A stretch of 64,000 nucleotides of DNA from an uncultured Lachnospiraceae bacterium (GCA_947164865.1 CAMUYA010000003.1:62001-126000); one strand, 5' to 3'. Positions 54,258-63,674 are shown, counted from the stretch's first letter. The notes: generated by a model from the sequence alone, not told the origin. Program-made: numbers and translations.

Positions 54258-55447
54258 AACGGGTTTATATCACGACTATCCTGACCTGTGTGATCATACT
54301 GGGTGCTATTGTCGGCGTCCTTCATCTTTTGAACCTTTCCGGCGGAAGAGATCATATAAAGGTCGGGTTCATCTATGACAATGATGAGAGCACACCCTAC
54401 ACCTATAATTTTTCTCTTGCTAAAGACGCTGTGGAAAAGAAATACGGCGAAAAGGTCGAGATAATGACCTGCAGCAATGTACTCGACGACGAGATGGAGG
54501 AGCCTCTCAGGGAGATGGCCGATTCAGGATGTGACATTATCTTCTTTAACGGGTACAGCGAGCTTGTGCCAAAGCTTGCTACGGATTACCCGGATGTGCA
54601 GTTCTGCCAGACATCGTACATGGATATGTACGGGAAAGAGGTGCCGGCCAATTATCATACGTTTAAGGGCGAAGCCTATCAGGGAAGATATGTGAGCGGC
54701 ATAGCTGCGGGAATGAAGATATCCCAGATGATCTCGGATGGTATCATTTCGGAAGACCGGGCGACGGTTGGATTTGTTGCGGCGTTCCCCACTTCGGAAG
54801 TAATATCCGGATACACTGCTTTCCTGCTGGGTGTGCGTTCCGTCGTGCCTTCGGCAAAGATGTATGTATGTTACACCGGCACCTGGAGCAGCTATGCTCA
54901 GGAAAAGAGCGCAGCACAGAAGCTTATAGATAACGGATGCGTAGTGATATCTCAGCACACAGACACTATAGGCCCGGCCATAGCCTGCGAGGAAGCTTCG
55001 GTTGAAGTACCCGTCTACTTTGTCGGCTGGGGGCAGAGCATGTCGGAGGTGGCACCGGGTTCATCCCTCGTCACCGCCAGGATCTGCTGGGAACCATATG
55101 TGCTGTCGGCAGTCGAAGCGGTCCTGATGAACAAGAGGATCGAAAAGATCGTCATCGGTAATGTACACGGGTCCGATATATCTGCCGGCTTTGAGAGGGG
55201 ATGGGTTGAAATGGTCGACCTTAACCTTCAGGTCGCGGCTCCCGGAACCCAGGAGGCAATGGACAGTGCGATAGATAAATTTATTAAGGGGAATGATGAT
55301 TTTGTTTTCCGCGGTGATTATAAGGGCGTAAGCTCCTCCGATCCGTCGCAGACTATCGACCTTACCAACGGATATATCGAGAACGAAAACACTTCTTACC
55401 CTCTGTTTGATTACATCCTCACAGATGTGATCACTGTCCTGGAATGA
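54254..55447 (+). CDS. BMP-family (Med/PnrA-like) solute-binding protein, membrane-anchored
   Basis: 397 residues. An uncleaved-looking N-terminal helix (5-27) anchors an extracellular domain of the basic membrane protein family, known for nucleoside-binding lipoproteins: VGFIYDNDESTPYTYNFSLAKD, IIFFNGYSELVPKLATDYPDVQF, FKGEAYQGRYVSGIAAGMK, VYFVGWGQSM. There is no lipobox. It overlaps the giant HD-GYP sensor gene by four bases (ATGA), and no ABC ATPase or permease is nearby. It therefore probably serves as a ligand-binding partner of that sensor rather than of a transporter. Confidence 0.8.
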   Translation: MKRVYITTILTCVIILGAIVGVLHLLNLSGGRDHIKVGFIYDNDESTPYTYNFSLAKDAVEKKYGEKVEIMTCSNVLDDEMEEPLREMADSGCDIIFFNGYSELVPKLATDYPDVQFCQTSYMDMYGKEVPANYHTFKGEAYQGRYVSGIAAGMKISQMISDGIISEDRATVGFVAAFPTSEVISGYTAFLLGVRSVVPSAKMYVCYTGTWSSYAQEKSAAQKLIDNGCVVISQHTDTIGPAIACEEASVEVPVYFVGWGQSMSEVAPGSSLVTARICWEPYVLSAVEAVLMNKRIEKIVIGNVHGSDISAGFERGWVEMVDLNLQVAAPGTQEAMDSAIDKFIKGNDDFVFRGDYKGVSSSDPSQTIDLTNGYIENENTSYPLFDYILTDVITVLE

Positions 55448-55556
55448 CCCTCGTCAGATCGCCCATGGGAAGGTTTCAGACACTTTTCGCATCGGGAAAA
55501 AGCTGCTCAATCCGCCAAGGCTTGAGGAAGTGCAGAAGCTGATCTGTGCAAGGTAA
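55446..55556 (+). pseudogene. Possible remnant of a protein C-terminus
   Basis: A 36-codon open stretch without a start codon ends at TAA 55554-55556. It reads like protein: GKVSDTFRIGKKL followed by LNPPRLEEVQKLICAR. It begins at the end of the BMP gene in another frame. It may be the tail of a lost gene, or chance. No family is recognised. Confidence 0.25.
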
Positions 55557-55585
55557 CAAAGACAACAAGGAATAATACTCTGACA

Positions 55586-56344
55586 ATGCTTAATCAGTTT
55601 TCAAGAACAGAATTATTATATGGTGAAGAAGCAATGGGAAGGCTTAAGTCTTCCCATGTTGCTGTATTTGGAATAGGCGGTGTGGGCGGATATGTGGTAG
55701 AAGCCCTTGCCAGAAGCGGGATAGGTGCCCTTGACCTAATAGATGACGACAAGGTCTGCCTGACAAATATAAACCGACAGATCATAGCTACAAGAAAGAC
55801 CATCGGAAAATATAAGGTGGATGTGGCGGAAGAACGTGTACACGATATAAATCCCGACTGTGAGGTCAGGGCTTACAGGACATTCTTTTTGCCGGAAACG
55901 GAAGATCAGTTTGATTTTAACGAATATGATTATGTGGTGGACGCCATTGATACGGTTACCGGAAAGCTGGCGATCATAGAAAAGGCGAAGAGAGCAGGAG
56001 TGCCCGTGATCTCATCCATGGGAGCGGGAAACAAGATCAACCCTTCAATGTTTGAGGTGGCGGATATCTATCAGACCTCAGTTTGTCCACTTGCCAAGGT
56101 AATGCGGCATGAGTGCAAAAAGAGAGGGATCGATTCCCTGAAGGTGGTATATTCAAAGGAAAAACCCATAAGACCCTTGGAAGATATGTCAATAAGCTGC
56201 CGGACAAATTGCATCTGCCCTCCGGGAACGGCCAGAAAATGCACGCAGCGAAGGGATATACCGGGGTCTAATGCCTTCGTGCCCTCGGTTGTGGGACTTA
56301 TAATAGCAGGTGAAGTGATAAACGATATTACAGGGAGGAAATAA
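55586..56344 (+). CDS. tcdA: tRNA threonylcarbamoyladenosine dehydratase
   Basis: 252 residues of the E1/ThiF superfamily. TcdA cyclises t6A37 of tRNAs to ct6A using ATP. The nucleotide-binding GIGGVGGYVVEALARSG lies at residues 30-46 and the catalytic-Cys region is CRTNCICPPGTARKCTQRRDIPGSNAFVPS. The start FSRTELLYGEEAMGRLKSSHV is family-typical. AAGGAA is about 14 nt upstream. The name csdL is also used. Confidence 0.9.
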   Translation: MLNQFSRTELLYGEEAMGRLKSSHVAVFGIGGVGGYVVEALARSGIGALDLIDDDKVCLTNINRQIIATRKTIGKYKVDVAEERVHDINPDCEVRAYRTFFLPETEDQFDFNEYDYVVDAIDTVTGKLAIIEKAKRAGVPVISSMGAGNKINPSMFEVADIYQTSVCPLAKVMRHECKKRGIDSLKVVYSKEKPIRPLEDMSISCRTNCICPPGTARKCTQRRDIPGSNAFVPSVVGLIIAGEVINDITGRK

Positions 56345-56459
56345 AGTTTAAACTCTGGCTTTGCGATAACAGCCGGGACGGAAGGCCGATGGAATTTTGA
56401 CTGGAGTGACGAATTCCGCAGGATGATAAGCTTTAAGTGAATCGAGGAGGAACGATGTT

Positions 56460-57296
56460 ATGGAATTTGCAAAAGTGGGAAATGCCCAGATGGGACTTAT
56501 GGTCCTCGGAGTACTGATCTTTTTGTTTGTACCGGTTATCATAGCCATAATCTGGACTGTGAAGAAAAAAGAAAGATTCACCACCGTACTCATCGGAGCG
56601 GCAACCTTTCTTTTATTCGCCATCATACTCGAAAAGCCCCTGCAGAATATTCTGGTTTTCCCGGGGCAGATGGGCCTGCCAGAGCATGCGGCAGCCAAGT
56701 TCATAAATGCAAGGCCTGTTTTGTGGGCATTGATCGTAGGATTGTTCCCCGGGGTATTTGAAGAGACCGGGCGCCTGGTGGCATTTAAGACCGTACTCAG
56801 AAACCGGAAGAACCGTGAAACGGGAATATCACACGGCATCGGACACGGCGGATTTGAAGTTATGTTCGTGCTGGGGGTTACTTATATCACAAATATCTCC
56901 TATGCTGTAATGATCAATACCGGAGCATTCGGAAACCTTATAGCGCAGATGGCGGCGCAGGCACCTGATCAGGTAGAGCAGGGTTATGCAGTAGCAGCGC
57001 AGCTGGCGGCTTTCTCGGTGGGAGATCTTGCTCTGGGTGTTCTGGAGCGCATATTTGCCGTTATGTTTCATATTGGTGCTTCGATGCTGGTATTCTATGC
57101 GTGCAAAGACAAAAAGAAATTCTGGCTGTATCCCGTGGCGATACTGATCCATACAGCGATGGACGGAATGATGGGACTAAATATGGCGGGAGTGATAGCG
57201 CTGACACCGGTGATGACAGAAATCATCGTCGCAGTCTTTGGCTTCGCGGTATTCTTCGGAGCATATTTCCTTTTATACAGGAAGGATAAGAAGTGA
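56460..57296 (+). CDS. YhfC-type intramembrane metalloprotease
   Basis: 278 residues with about seven membrane helices. Motifs of the YhfC/CPBP-like metalloprotease group are clear: EETGRLVAFKTVL (residues about 101-113) and SHGIGHGGFEVMFVLG with two His. Such proteins are thought to cut substrates within the membrane; none has a firm physiological role. ATG 56460 lies nine nucleotides after AGGAGG. It stands alone between tcdA and a terminator. Confidence 0.8.
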   Translation: MEFAKVGNAQMGLMVLGVLIFLFVPVIIAIIWTVKKKERFTTVLIGAATFLLFAIILEKPLQNILVFPGQMGLPEHAAAKFINARPVLWALIVGLFPGVFEETGRLVAFKTVLRNRKNRETGISHGIGHGGFEVMFVLGVTYITNISYAVMINTGAFGNLIAQMAAQAPDQVEQGYAVAAQLAAFSVGDLALGVLERIFAVMFHIGASMLVFYACKDKKKFWLYPVAILIHTAMDGMMGLNMAGVIALTPVMTEIIVAVFGFAVFFGAYFLLYRKDKK

Positions 57297-57343
57297 AAAA
57301 TCGGCGGGATACGGATACGATTAAAATACAGTTATGATCATGA

Positions 57344-57375
57344 GAGGACCTGTTATGGAATACAGGTCCTCTTTT
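57344..57375 (+). terminator. Terminator after the YhfC-type gene
   Basis: GAGGACCTGT (57344-57353) pairs with ACAGGTCCTC (57362-57371), followed by four T. A 10-bp GC-rich stem; it closes the tcdA/YhfC region. Confidence 0.85.
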
Positions 57376-57420
57376 GTATCACCGAATAAACGTTAAAAAC
57401 GACTGAATAGACAGCAGTAT

Positions 57421-57449
57421 GATATTTTCTGTTCCTACCTTGTTATAAT
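57421..57449 (+). promoter_or_regulatory. Promoter of the LytTR/phosphorelay operon
   Basis: A perfect -10 TATAAT (57444-57449) with extended TGT (57441-57443). No good -35 lies 17 bp upstream (GATATT), which suggests dependence on an activator, possibly the LytTR protein encoded by the operon. Transcription would begin near 57456, about 38 nt before the DUF3021 gene. Confidence 0.5.
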
Positions 57450-57493
57450 AAATTGATTTATTATGGCAAAAAATAGATGTCGGAGGAAATTCA

Positions 57494-57949
57494 ATGAGCA
57501 GACAAAACAGCAGGATAAAGGACAGACTTGCTATAAAAGTCCTGAGTGGTGCCCTGATCGGTATAGCGATCAGCTTGGTGTTATCACTTGGTGCATATGA
57601 TACGCAGATTATCGGAAATAAGGCCGAATTTATCGCGCAGATCCTGGGAAGTGCACTTTTGGGAGTGATCTGTAACGGCGGTTCCATCGTATATGAGATC
57701 GATTCATGGGGTGTGACCAAAGCAACTCTTATTCACTATGTAGCTTCGTTGGGGGCATTTATACTTTCATCCGTCCTGCTGCACTGGTTCCCGACCCGAT
57801 ATCTGCCGCCGGTAATTGCCATTTTCACAATTGTATATGCGATTATATGGCTTATCAACTTTATCACATGGAGAAAAGTGATCCGCCAGATGAATGCTGA
57901 TCTGAAGCAGATGATCCGAAACGAGAAAGAAGGAGGAGAACGTCTATGA
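57494..57949 (+). CDS. DUF3021 membrane protein
   Basis: 151 residues with four membrane helices (about 14-32, 45-65, 77-97, 105-125) and a charged C-terminus. This matches DUF3021, nearly always encoded beside a LytTR regulator and thought to restrain it. It starts after CGGAGG and overlaps the LytTR gene by four bases (ATGA). Confidence 0.85.
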   Translation: MSRQNSRIKDRLAIKVLSGALIGIAISLVLSLGAYDTQIIGNKAEFIAQILGSALLGVICNGGSIVYEIDSWGVTKATLIHYVASLGAFILSSVLLHWFPTRYLPPVIAIFTIVYAIIWLINFITWRKVIRQMNADLKQMIRNEKEGGERL

Positions 57950-58413
57950 ACAAGATGGTAGATGTGGATGTGATCCTCGATGAACGATATGCGGATCCTA
58001 AGGTTACCATTCAGACCAGAGAGCGTACTGCGCAGGTGGAAAACATAATTTCAGCTATTGAAAACGCTTCCGAAAACGAATTTCCGCTTTTGCCGGGATA
58101 TGACAACGATAAAGTTGTGCTTATATCTCAGAGAGATATTATTCGTGTATATACGGAAAACCGAAGGATCATCATACAGACAGCGGACAGATCATATTAT
58201 ACGAATAAAACATTGTCTGCAGTGGAAGATATGTTAAATCCGCAAAGGTTTTTCAGGATATCACAGTCTGAACTGATCAACTTATATAAAGTCAAGAGTT
58301 TTGAATTCACTATAACCGGAACAATAGGTGTTGAACTTGAGAACAACGCGAAAACATGGGTTGCCAGGAGCAGAGTAAAAGCCATTAAAACAATGATCAA
58401 GGGAGAAAAATGA
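57946..58413 (+). CDS. LytTR-family transcriptional regulator without receiver
   Basis: 155 residues. The C-terminal LytTR DNA-binding domain spans about 50-150 (ISQRDIIRVYTENRRIIIQTADRSYYT, RFFRISQSELINLYKVKSFE). The N-terminal 45 residues are not a receiver. Control would come from the DUF3021 protein encoded upstream instead of phosphorylation. Unusually, it is also coupled by ATGA overlap to a receiver-domain gene, which suggests a link to the phosphorelay. Confidence 0.9.
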   Translation: MNKMVDVDVILDERYADPKVTIQTRERTAQVENIISAIENASENEFPLLPGYDNDKVVLISQRDIIRVYTENRRIIIQTADRSYYTNKTLSAVEDMLNPQRFFRISQSELINLYKVKSFEFTITGTIGVELENNAKTWVARSRVKAIKTMIKGEK

Positions 58414-59216
58414 TGGGATTGAAAGCGCTTGTGACAGGAAGAAACCGAAAAGTGGCCAGCGATATATGTGCGCATCTGGAATCGGACAGGGGTTATGTGA
58501 CAGTTAAGTGCGACCCTGTAAAGACAAAATTGTTTGACATCATTCTGGCTGAGCTGCCCAAGGTTGTGATCATATGTCTCGGAGATGAGACCGTGGAAAC
58601 CGTTCAGGCATATAATGTCTTGAAAAGTGCGGCAAAACAGAGGAGTTGCACTGTCATTGTCATTGCCAATGAAGAGGAAGAGAAATTATTCATGAAATAT
58701 ACCGAACTATCCAGAGTACTCTTTCTGTCCAGGCCGGTTTCTCTTTTTGCACTGTATGAAAAAATGGAGCAGATAGAAGAAGAACTGAAGAAGAACAGGG
58801 AAAACAATATTTCGTTGTTCAGGGAGTACGAAACCGATGATAAGAGTTCCCGCAGAAAACAGATCCTTATAGTTGATGATGATACCGAGCAGTTGATACA
58901 TATCAAGGAGCAATTGGAGGAATTCTACGATGTGACACCCGTAAAATCAGGAGATGCGGCGTTTAAATTCCTTTTGATCCGAAAGCCTGATCTGATCCTG
59001 CTTGATTATATTATGCCCGATAAGGATGGTCCCACTGTCCTCAGGGAATTGCGGACCATAAACGAATACGCCGATATCCCTGTAATATTCCTGACCGGTA
59101 TGACAGAAAAGGAAACGGTAATACAGACGTTGACACAGCTCAGACCGCAGGGATACATAGTAAAACCGTCTAAAAAGTCGGAAATTGTTGCAAAAATAAT
59201 AGATGTATTGGGGTGA
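58410..59216 (+). CDS. Double-receiver protein with a degenerate first receiver
   Basis: 268 residues. The second half (about 150-268) is an orthodox receiver: ILIVDDDTEQ, Asp199 in LILLDYIMPDKDG, Thr in FLTG and Lys in VKPSKK. The first half (1-125) has receiver-like predicted strands but no phosphorylatable Asp (IICLGDETVETV). There is no output domain, so it may act as a phosphate sink or an intermediate in a relay. The start is ATG 58410, overlapping the LytTR stop; ATG 58413 is an alternative. Confidence 0.8.
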   Translation: MMGLKALVTGRNRKVASDICAHLESDRGYVTVKCDPVKTKLFDIILAELPKVVIICLGDETVETVQAYNVLKSAAKQRSCTVIVIANEEEEKLFMKYTELSRVLFLSRPVSLFALYEKMEQIEEELKKNRENNISLFREYETDDKSSRRKQILIVDDDTEQLIHIKEQLEEFYDVTPVKSGDAAFKFLLIRKPDLILLDYIMPDKDGPTVLRELRTINEYADIPVIFLTGMTEKETVIQTLTQLRPQGYIVKPSKKSEIVAKIIDVLG

Positions 59217-59220
59217 GAAT

Positions 59221-59823
59221 ATGAATTCAGATATTACATGGCTTGCTGAGGCAGGATTGGATATAAAGTCCGGAATAGGTTATACCGGCGAGGAGGATAA
59301 ATACTTGTCCGCCATTCGCCGTTTTTATTCTAATTATGAAAAAAACAGAGAAAAGATCATGGAATACTATTCCGCAAAGGATTATGAAAGCTACATGATC
59401 ACAGTTCATGCTTTAAAGAGCAATGCCAGGATGATCGGTGCATCGGAGCTTAGCAGTGCTTTTGAAAGGCTTGAAAAAGCAGCACGCGATGGTGATGTTG
59501 CAGCAATAGATACGCTGACGGAAAGCACATTGGACTCGTATAGATCACTTATAGACAGGCTTAAACCCATCGAGGAACCGGGTGAAGTGCGTGCAACAGA
59601 TGAGATATCCGGCGAGGTTGCAAAACAGACAGCGGATAAACTGCTGGAAGCCCTCGATGACTTTGATGATGATCTGTCCAAAGAATTGGCAGGCAAGCTT
59701 TCGGGTTATCCGTTCAGACTCACTCAGAAGGAAATGCTTAAGAAAGCATCGGCATATATTGATGACTTCATGTATGATGAAGCAGCGGAAATTATAAAGG
59801 AGATCTACGCCGCTATAGAGTAG
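59221..59823 (+). CDS. Histidine phosphotransfer (Hpt) protein
   Basis: 200 residues. The Hpt domain lies in the first 110 with His63 in TVHALKSNARMIGASELSSAFERLE, the canonical phosphate-carrying motif. The C-terminal 75 residues (AKQTADKLLEALDDFDDDLSKELAG) are helical and unassigned. ATG 59221 is preferred over ATG 59203, which overlaps the previous gene. It should pass phosphate between the hybrid kinase and a receiver. Confidence 0.85.
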   Translation: MNSDITWLAEAGLDIKSGIGYTGEEDKYLSAIRRFYSNYEKNREKIMEYYSAKDYESYMITVHALKSNARMIGASELSSAFERLEKAARDGDVAAIDTLTESTLDSYRSLIDRLKPIEEPGEVRATDEISGEVAKQTADKLLEALDDFDDDLSKELAGKLSGYPFRLTQKEMLKKASAYIDDFMYDEAAEIIKEIYAAIE

Positions 59824-59855
59824 TTAAGTAGCTATGTGAATACGGAGAATACGGA

Positions 59856-62363
59856 TTGAAATACATTAAAACCATATTGTCTATAATTCTAATACTGGTG
59901 TTTGGTTACGTCTTTATCGGGCAGATCGCTTTTCCTCATGATGTTCCCATGAACGGCAACATTTGCGAGGAACTGCCGGGAGATAACTGGGTTAAAGTGA
60001 ATCCTGACGGTACCAGGGAGCCGTTTATGGTCCCCGGTAAAACCGACGGAGATATAGTGCTCGAAACAATGCTTCCTGCTGTTATTGACAGGGAGTGTAC
60101 CGCTATGTGCTTCCGAGGTGAGGATATGTCTATATATGTGGACGGAAACCTCCGCACGGAGCTTAAGACTGTTGATTACGGATGGTTCGGAGACAGGTCG
60201 GCAGAATGCTATGTATATGCCTCTTTATATCCGGAGGATGCCGGGAAGCAGCTGAGAGTATGCTATGAATATAATTCCGGTATGGTGTATGAGGTATACA
60301 TAGGTACCAGGCTGGGTATACTCACTCACCTGATCCATCTGTACGGAGTGGAAGTGCTCGTGGGCATTTCTATTCTGATACTCGGAATAATCTGCCTGAT
60401 AGCCGCCGTGGGTTATAAGATCATTCACAAAAAGTATCTGGAGATGGAGCACCTGTCTATCGGCGTAATACTCGGAGCCTGCTGGGTATTGTCCAACTCG
60501 GTGTTCAGACAGTTGTATACCTCCAATCTTGCTGTTATGGGCGATATTCCGTACCTGATGGTAATGGTCATGCCTTTGCCTTTCATCATCTTTGTAAACT
60601 CGCTTCAGCAGGGGCGATATGTGAAGATACTTATGATACCGGGGATCATAGAAATACTTAATTTCGTCATAGCCGGCACTTTGTTTGTAACAGGCATAAC
60701 AGAACTGTCGAAAAGCTTTGTCTTTTCTGCTTTGTGTGCAACCATCACGATCCTCGTCATCATGGGAACCATCATTGCAGACAAAAAGAGAAAACTTTCG
60801 TATTCGTACAAGTATGTTATTACGGGATTTATCGTGTTTGCTACAGCTGCGGTCGGTCAGATGGGAATGTTTCAGTTTGCGCATAACGGTGTATTCTCCG
60901 GATTGTTCATGTCAATAGGACTTTTCGGATTCATGATATGTTCCATCCTCCATACGATAAAGCAGCTGATAGGTATCAGATTGGAAGCAAATGAACTGGC
61001 TCATATTAACAAGGCCAAGGACGATTTTCTTGCGAATATGTCTCATGAGATCCGGACACCTCTAAACGGCATACTCGGCATGGATGAAATGATCCTGCGG
61101 GATGCCAAAGAGAGCAGGATAAGGAATTACGCCCTTGAGATCAAAAGCGCCGGGAATACGCTTCTGTCGATAATAAACGACATACTGGATCTGAGCAAGA
61201 TTGAATCAGGGAACTTTGATATCATTCCTGTGGAATATGAAGTGGCGTCCGTTCTTAACGACGTCCTTAATATGACAAGGCCGAGAGCCGTAAAGAAAGG
61301 ACTTGAGTACAATTATACCGTTTCGGAAACCATTCCTTCAGTCCTTTACGGAGATGAGATCCGCATTCGTCAGGTAATGCTTAATATCATAAATAATGCG
61401 ATCAAATACACAAATGAGGGCTGTGTCGATGTGAGTATCTCATCCCAGTCCAAGATGCAGGGAAACTATGCGGACCTGATAATAAAGGTTTCCGATACCG
61501 GAATGGGTATAAAGGATGAAGACAAAGATAAACTCTTTAAAAGCTTTCAGCGCCTTGATGAAAAGAAAAACCGTAACATAGAGGGAACGGGGCTGGGTTT
61601 GCATATTACCGGCATTCTCGTGGAGATGATGGAGGGAAGCATATCCTTTGACAGCGAGTATGGCAAAGGAACCACATTCATCATAAGTATTCCGCAAAAG
61701 ATTGTCAGAGTCGCTGCAATAGGTGATTTCAGCAGAGCCGTAAAGGATTATCTGAGCAATATAGAGACAGATGAGGTCGGATTGTATGCCCCGAAAGCGC
61801 GACTTCTTGTCGTGGATGATAACGAGATGAACCTTGAAGTAATGGAAGGACTGCTGCGAGATACAAAGATTCAGTCGGATTTTGTAACCTCAGGAGCGGA
61901 ATGTATAGAAAAGGTTCGGGAAAACAGTTATGACTGCATTCTGTTAGACCAGATGATGCCGGGATTAAACGGCGAAGAGACACTAAACGAGTTAAAAAGA
62001 CTTGATATCATTAACGGCATACCGGTCTTGGCGCTTACTGCGGATGCGATAATAGGTGCCAAGGAAAGCTATCTGGAAAAGGGATTTACGGATTATATAT
62101 CAAAGCCGGTCAAATATGAGGTGCTTGAGGCCGCTTTAAAAATGTATCTGCCCAAGGAAAAACAGTTATCACCGAGCGGAGCCGATGAATTGCCCGTAGC
62201 GCTTATATGGGGAGATGATCCCGATAAACTCAAAGGAGAAAAAGACAGGCTGGACGGGATATACAAGTGTGTGTGCGTGACAGGCCAAAAGGCACGGGAT
62301 AAATATCTGGAAAAACATACGCCCGACGTGGTTATGACCGTTTGTAACGTTGACTCAGAATAA
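59856..62363 (+). CDS. Hybrid sensor histidine kinase with 7TM-type sensor
   Basis: 835 residues. An N-terminal helix and an extracellular beta domain (30-150) are followed by seven membrane helices (about 160-375), as in 7TMR-DISM sensors. The kinase core has His397 in NMSHEIRTPLNGI, NNAIKYTNEG, DTGMGIKDED and GTGLGLHI. A receiver follows with Asp698 in CILLDQMMPGLNGEET (about 645-765), and a short unassigned tail. The start is TTG 59856, eight nucleotides after GGAG; no closer ATG exists. With the free Hpt protein it makes a phosphorelay. Confidence 0.92.
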   Translation: MKYIKTILSIILILVFGYVFIGQIAFPHDVPMNGNICEELPGDNWVKVNPDGTREPFMVPGKTDGDIVLETMLPAVIDRECTAMCFRGEDMSIYVDGNLRTELKTVDYGWFGDRSAECYVYASLYPEDAGKQLRVCYEYNSGMVYEVYIGTRLGILTHLIHLYGVEVLVGISILILGIICLIAAVGYKIIHKKYLEMEHLSIGVILGACWVLSNSVFRQLYTSNLAVMGDIPYLMVMVMPLPFIIFVNSLQQGRYVKILMIPGIIEILNFVIAGTLFVTGITELSKSFVFSALCATITILVIMGTIIADKKRKLSYSYKYVITGFIVFATAAVGQMGMFQFAHNGVFSGLFMSIGLFGFMICSILHTIKQLIGIRLEANELAHINKAKDDFLANMSHEIRTPLNGILGMDEMILRDAKESRIRNYALEIKSAGNTLLSIINDILDLSKIESGNFDIIPVEYEVASVLNDVLNMTRPRAVKKGLEYNYTVSETIPSVLYGDEIRIRQVMLNIINNAIKYTNEGCVDVSISSQSKMQGNYADLIIKVSDTGMGIKDEDKDKLFKSFQRLDEKKNRNIEGTGLGLHITGILVEMMEGSISFDSEYGKGTTFIISIPQKIVRVAAIGDFSRAVKDYLSNIETDEVGLYAPKARLLVVDDNEMNLEVMEGLLRDTKIQSDFVTSGAECIEKVRENSYDCILLDQMMPGLNGEETLNELKRLDIINGIPVLALTADAIIGAKESYLEKGFTDYISKPVKYEVLEAALKMYLPKEKQLSPSGADELPVALIWGDDPDKLKGEKDRLDGIYKCVCVTGQKARDKYLEKHTPDVVMTVCNVDSE

Positions 62364-62381
62364 CACCAAGAGGAGGATTTT

Positions 62382-63674
62382 ATGAAAAAGACAGTAATGA
62401 GTATTATGGCGGTATTGATGATCGTACTGTTATTGGCCGCTTGCGGAAAAGCGCCGGATCAGGTGATCACGGATAATCCGGTAAACCCGGAAGACAATAC
62501 TTCTGTCAGCGAAAGTTCCGATCTGCAGGATGACAAGGAGCCCGATGAGGAACCGGAGGGCGATTCTTTTCATATAGGTATCGTTACGGGGTCATTTTCG
62601 CAGTCAGAGGATGACCGGCGCGGGGCAGAGGCTTTTCAGGATAAGTACGGAGCCGATAATGTTACATTGGCTATTTATCCCGATAATTTTATAGAGGATC
62701 TGGAAACAACCGTAAATATCATTGTGGGACTTGCCGACGATCCCGATATGAAGGCGATCATTGTCAATCAGGCAGTTGACGGAACAACAGAGGCATTCCG
62801 CCGGATCCATGAGAAGCGCCCGGATATTCTTTGCTTCGCCGGTGAGGCATATGAGGATTTTGAGGATATCGGAGAGACTGCCGATCTTGTTGTAAATTAC
62901 GATTTTATCAGCCGGGGATATCTTATAGTGCATACAGCGCATGAACTCGGATGCGATACTTTTGTACATATTTCTTTTCCAAGACATCTGTCATATGAAT
63001 CCGTATCCCGTCAGGTTGCTGTTATGAAAGCAGCCTGCAGTGAGTTTGGCATGGAATTTGTCATGGAGGAGGCACCGGATCCCGTAACGGAAGTGGGCGT
63101 TCCGGGAGCACAGGCCTATATTTCGGAGCATGTTCCCGGGTGGATAGATAAGTATGGGCAGAATTCCGCATATTTTTGTACAAATGACGCTCATACGGAG
63201 CCTCTTATCAAAGGATTGATGGAATACGGCGGATACTTTATAGAAGCCGATCTTCCCTCGCCGCTCATGGGTTACCCCGGGGCTCTTGATCTGGATCTTA
63301 CAGGTTCATCCGAAGATTTTGAGAATATAATGAGAACAGTTGAAACCGCTGTAGTTGCTGCCGGCGGTGAGGGGCGGTTCGGTACCTGGTCATATTCATA
63401 CGGATACAGCGTATCGGCCGGCCTTGCGGAGCACGCAAGAAATGTCATTATGGGAGAAAGTGATATCCACAGCGTAGATGATCTGGCAAAGGCTTATGGA
63501 GTATTCTCCTCAGGTGCGCAGTGGAACGGATCAAACTATACTGATGCGGAAAACGGGGACAGATCCGATAATATAATCCTTATCTATCAGGACACATATA
63601 TATTCGGCGATCCCGGGCATTATATGGGAGTCACAGATATAGCCGTACCCGAAGAATACTTTACGATCAGGTAA
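62382..63674 (+). CDS. DUF3798 lipoprotein
   Basis: 430 residues. A lipobox LLAAC (Cys21) and an acidic linker (35-65) are followed by a domain like periplasmic-binding proteins: FHIGIVTGSFSQSEDDRRGAEAF, MKAIIVNQAVDGTTEAFRRI, CFAGEAYEDFEDIGETADLVV. This matches DUF3798, a group of unknown function. Its position between a hybrid kinase and another membrane sensor suggests it presents an extracellular ligand to one of them. AGGAGGA precedes the ATG. Confidence 0.82.
   Translation: MKKTVMSIMAVLMIVLLLAACGKAPDQVITDNPVNPEDNTSVSESSDLQDDKEPDEEPEGDSFHIGIVTGSFSQSEDDRRGAEAFQDKYGADNVTLAIYPDNFIEDLETTVNIIVGLADDPDMKAIIVNQAVDGTTEAFRRIHEKRPDILCFAGEAYEDFEDIGETADLVVNYDFISRGYLIVHTAHELGCDTFVHISFPRHLSYESVSRQVAVMKAACSEFGMEFVMEEAPDPVTEVGVPGAQAYISEHVPGWIDKYGQNSAYFCTNDAHTEPLIKGLMEYGGYFIEADLPSPLMGYPGALDLDLTGSSEDFENIMRTVETAVVAAGGEGRFGTWSYSYGYSVSAGLAEHARNVIMGESDIHSVDDLAKAYGVFSSGAQWNGSNYTDAENGDRSDNIILIYQDTYIFGDPGHYMGVTDIAVPEEYFTIR

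Noticed and set aside
57380..57440. LytTR binding direct repeats upstream of the DUF3021 gene
   Set aside because: One partial match (AACGTTAAA) is present, but no second site at the expected spacing was found.
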